From NCBI RefSeq assembly GCF_007990755.1, contig NZ_BJXA01000001.1:62001-126000 (forward strand): DNA of 64,000 bases. The letters run 5' to 3'. The notes under the pieces were generated by a model. The model was not told the DNA's origin. It made no database searches and saw nothing but the letters and a program-made list of their open reading frames with translations. The stretch is from Nocardia ninae NBRC 108245. Its GTDB lineage: Bacteria; Actinomycetota; Actinomycetes; Mycobacteriales; Mycobacteriaceae. Both the position numbers and the translations under genes were made by a program. Shown here in pieces: positions 62,316 to 64,000 of this stretch. The first letter of the stretch is position 1. Every line of letters begins with the position of its first letter.

Positions 62316-63131
62316 ATGACCCAGACCTCGTCCGTCACCACCCACACCCTCGACGTCCCCGGCGCCCGGCTGCATTACGAGGTGCGCGGCAGCGGACCGC
62401 TGATCGCACTGGTCGGCGCCCCGATGGACGCCGCCGCTTTCGCCCCGCTCGCCGACCTGCTGGCCACCGACCACACGGTGCTCACCATGGACCCGCGCGG
62501 GCACAAGAGCAGCGTGCTCGACGACCCTGAACAGGACTCGACCCCCGCACTGCGCGCCGACGACCTGGCCCGCATCCTCGTCCACCTCGACGCGGGCCCC
62601 GCCGTCGTCTTCGGTTCCAGCGGTGGCGCGGTCACCACATTGGCGCTGGTGCAGGCGCACCCGGAACTCGTCAGCACCGCGATCGCGCACGAGCCACCGC
62701 TGAACGTCGTGCTCGACAATGAATTGCATACGAGCACAGCAGATCTCGCCGCCACCTATGTCAGCGGTGACGTACTGGGCGCCTGGCGGAAATTCTTCGC
62801 CAACGCCAACATGGAGATGCCGGAGCCGGTACTCCAGGAGATGTTCGGCGGCGACCGCGATCCGGCGCAGGTGGCCAGTGAGCGCTTCTGGTTCCTGCAC
62901 GAGATCGGCGGAACCGTTTGGTGGGAGCCGGATCTCGAAGTGCTGCGCGCGACGCCGGTCCGGCTGATTGCTGGGATCGGCACCGACTCGACGGACCAGT
63001 TCTGTGATCACACCACGCGGGCGCTGGCCGCACGGATCGGTATCGAGCCCACCCTGTTCCCGGGCGGGCACATCGGATTCGTCGACGACCCAGCCACTTT
63101 CGTCATCCGGCTGCGCGAAGTACTCGGCTGA
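62316..63131 (+). CDS. Alpha/beta hydrolase divergent from TetR
   Basis: A 271-residue alpha/beta hydrolase, paralogous to the one at 60684. 'GPLIALVGAPMDAAAFAPLA' is the oxyanion loop, 'VLTMDPRGHKSSVLDDPEQD' follows, the nucleophile elbow is F-G-S-S-G-G-A, and 'FPGGHIGFVDDPATFV' holds the His. ATG 62316 has GAGGAG 5 bases upstream. It is probably induced together with the other paralogue when the TetR ligand is present. A hairpin terminator follows the stop. Confidence 0.9.
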   Translation: MTQTSSVTTHTLDVPGARLHYEVRGSGPLIALVGAPMDAAAFAPLADLLATDHTVLTMDPRGHKSSVLDDPEQDSTPALRADDLARILVHLDAGPAVVFGSSGGAVTTLALVQAHPELVSTAIAHEPPLNVVLDNELHTSTADLAATYVSGDVLGAWRKFFANANMEMPEPVLQEMFGGDRDPAQVASERFWFLHEIGGTVWWEPDLEVLRATPVRLIAGIGTDSTDQFCDHTTRALAARIGIEPTLFPGGHIGFVDDPATFVIRLREVLG

Positions 63132-63138
63132 AGGTGGT

Positions 63139-63177
63139 GTCCTGGACGACGGCTCTGCCCGCGCCGCCGTCCAGGAC
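63139..63177. terminator. Bidirectional hairpin terminator
   Basis: GTCCTGGACG ... CGTCCAGGAC: perfect 10-base arms with a 19-base loop that can extend the stem through GGC/GCC. It lies between the convergent hydrolase (ends 63131) and the partial gene ending at 63242. Confidence 0.7.
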
Positions 63178-63241
63178 GTTCACCGGGCGACCTGATGAGG
63201 GTCGAAGCCGCCCGGAGTCACCACCCGTGGGGTGACGTCTA

Positions 63242-64000
63242 CTAGGTGAGTCCCCGGATGAATTCGGCCAGGTATTGGCCGCTGTAATCGGGCTTCCCGT
63301 TGTTCTGCACCGCGGCCGCGCCGATCGTATCGATGTGTGTATAGCCCGGCAGGGTCTCCACCTGTGCGGTGGCTCCGGTCGGAATCCAGGTACCCACGCC
63401 GTACTGAACGACACTGTCACCCGCGTAGGCGATGAAGTTCGGTTTGGTGCGACTCATGTTGTGGTAGCGCAGATTTACCATATTGCCGCTGCGGGCGCCG
63501 GTGAAGCCCGCACCGAGATCGATGACCATGCGAGCCGGGAAGTACGTCTCCCAGTAAGCGGTTGGTGCACCGGTGCCCAATTGCCTTGCCACGGCATGGA
63601 TGTCGGAGGTCTCCCGACTCGGTGCCGTCCACGGCACGCCGACGACGTCGTTGTAGTTGCGCCACGTGTAGAGCACGTTCCGGTCGGTCGGCGCGACCCG
63701 CGTCTGCGGGCCCGCGCTCATCCGCAAGTAGTTGCCCAACACCGGAACCTGGGTCGCCCCACCACCATTGGGGAAGGTCTTCTCCTGCACCGGGCCACCC
63801 GCGAGGGCGCCGACTCCTTGCTGCAACAGTGCGAAGTTGCCGGAGTTGTTGTCGATGAACGTGCCGAGCAGCGCCGTATTGGTGAACCGGTAGTCACGGA
63901 TGGTGCCCTCGCCGTTCGAGCCGCCGGACGCTACCGCCGCCCAGCTCTGGCCGAACATGGTGGTGAGCGTGGTCTCCACCTCCGGATCGTGCAGGTGGGC
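63242..64000 (-). CDS. Alpha/beta hydrolase-like protein, C-terminal part
   Basis: The gene enters from the right edge; 252 codons are visible and no start can be given. The C-terminal part fits an alpha/beta hydrolase: a candidate acid in 'FIAYAGDSVVQYGVGTW' and a candidate His in 'VETLPGYTHIDTIGAAAVQN', ending 'YSGQYLAEFIRGLT'. The visible N-terminal part ('TMFGQSWAAVASGGSNGEGT', 'TRVAPTDRNVLYTWRNYNDV') is not diagnostic. The nucleophile is presumably beyond the edge. Assignment to the hydrolase superfamily is tentative. Confidence 0.55.
   Translation of the reverse strand, partial: AHLHDPEVETTLTTMFGQSWAAVASGGSNGEGTIRDYRFTNTALLGTFIDNNSGNFALLQQGVGALAGGPVQEKTFPNGGGATQVPVLGNYLRMSAGPQTRVAPTDRNVLYTWRNYNDVVGVPWTAPSRETSDIHAVARQLGTGAPTAYWETYFPARMVIDLGAGFTGARSGNMVNLRYHNMSRTKPNFIAYAGDSVVQYGVGTWIPTGATAQVETLPGYTHIDTIGAAAVQNNGKPDYSGQYLAEFIRGLT

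Overview
The window is high-GC DNA with short gaps, many GTG/TTG starts and many apparently leaderless genes. It carries a WXG100 gene pair, a UsfY-like membrane protein, an actinobacterial HelD helicase, ECF41 and ECF42 sigma factors and F420-type (LLM) oxidoreductases. Together these point to a mycolic-acid actinobacterium, most likely Nocardia or a close relative. This is inference from gene content; there is no rRNA or other phylogenetic marker in the window.

Layout. 0-8 kb: small regulator/target units (YafY-type with a SnoaL protein, TetR with an alpha/beta hydrolase), a hydrolase behind a rifamycin-associated-element-like (RAE-like) palindrome, a TipAS-type MerR gene and a UsfY-like gene. 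8-14 kb: a ferredoxin/P450 pair divergent from a PLP-enzyme / DauR-like / RidA operon, with a second PLP enzyme, a thioesterase and an AraC regulator. 15-31 kb: acyl-CoA carboxylase beta subunit, hemerythrin, LLM oxidoreductases, hydrolase, ECF41 sigma factor, FAD oxidoreductase, nicotinamidase, aldo/keto reductase, a frameshifted secreted protein, and an orphan BtrH-type protein. 31-36 kb: AraC with a divergent flavoprotein, ATP-dependent DNA ligase, HelD/HelR-type RNA polymerase protection protein.

36-45 kb looks like an accessory island: two copies of a ~125-bp RAE-containing repeat flank a PD-(D/E)XK (Rpn-type) protein, followed by orphan hypotheticals of lower GC, a tyrosine recombinase, a frameshifted carboxylesterase, a 17-bp-arm inverted repeat and a KfrA-like coiled-coil protein. 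45-56 kb: PNPOx-like protein, a DGPF protein with its ECF42 sigma factor (frameshifted), maltokinase-cap protein, M3 oligopeptidase, S8 peptidase, TolB-like lipoprotein, membrane proteins. 57-59.6 kb: two WXG100 proteins, a 495-residue polymorphic toxin ending in an ADP-ribosyltransferase-like domain, and a small candidate immunity protein. 59.6-64 kb: four alpha/beta hydrolases, one in an operon with a TetR/WHG regulator.

Main points of interest: (1) the probable type VII-secreted ADP-ribosylating toxin module; (2) three RAE-like palindromes with one shared geometry, one upstream of HelD (known rifamycin-resistance context) and one upstream of an alpha/beta hydrolase not known to me as part of that regulon; (3) the accessory island with its repeats; (4) three genes each broken by one missing base.
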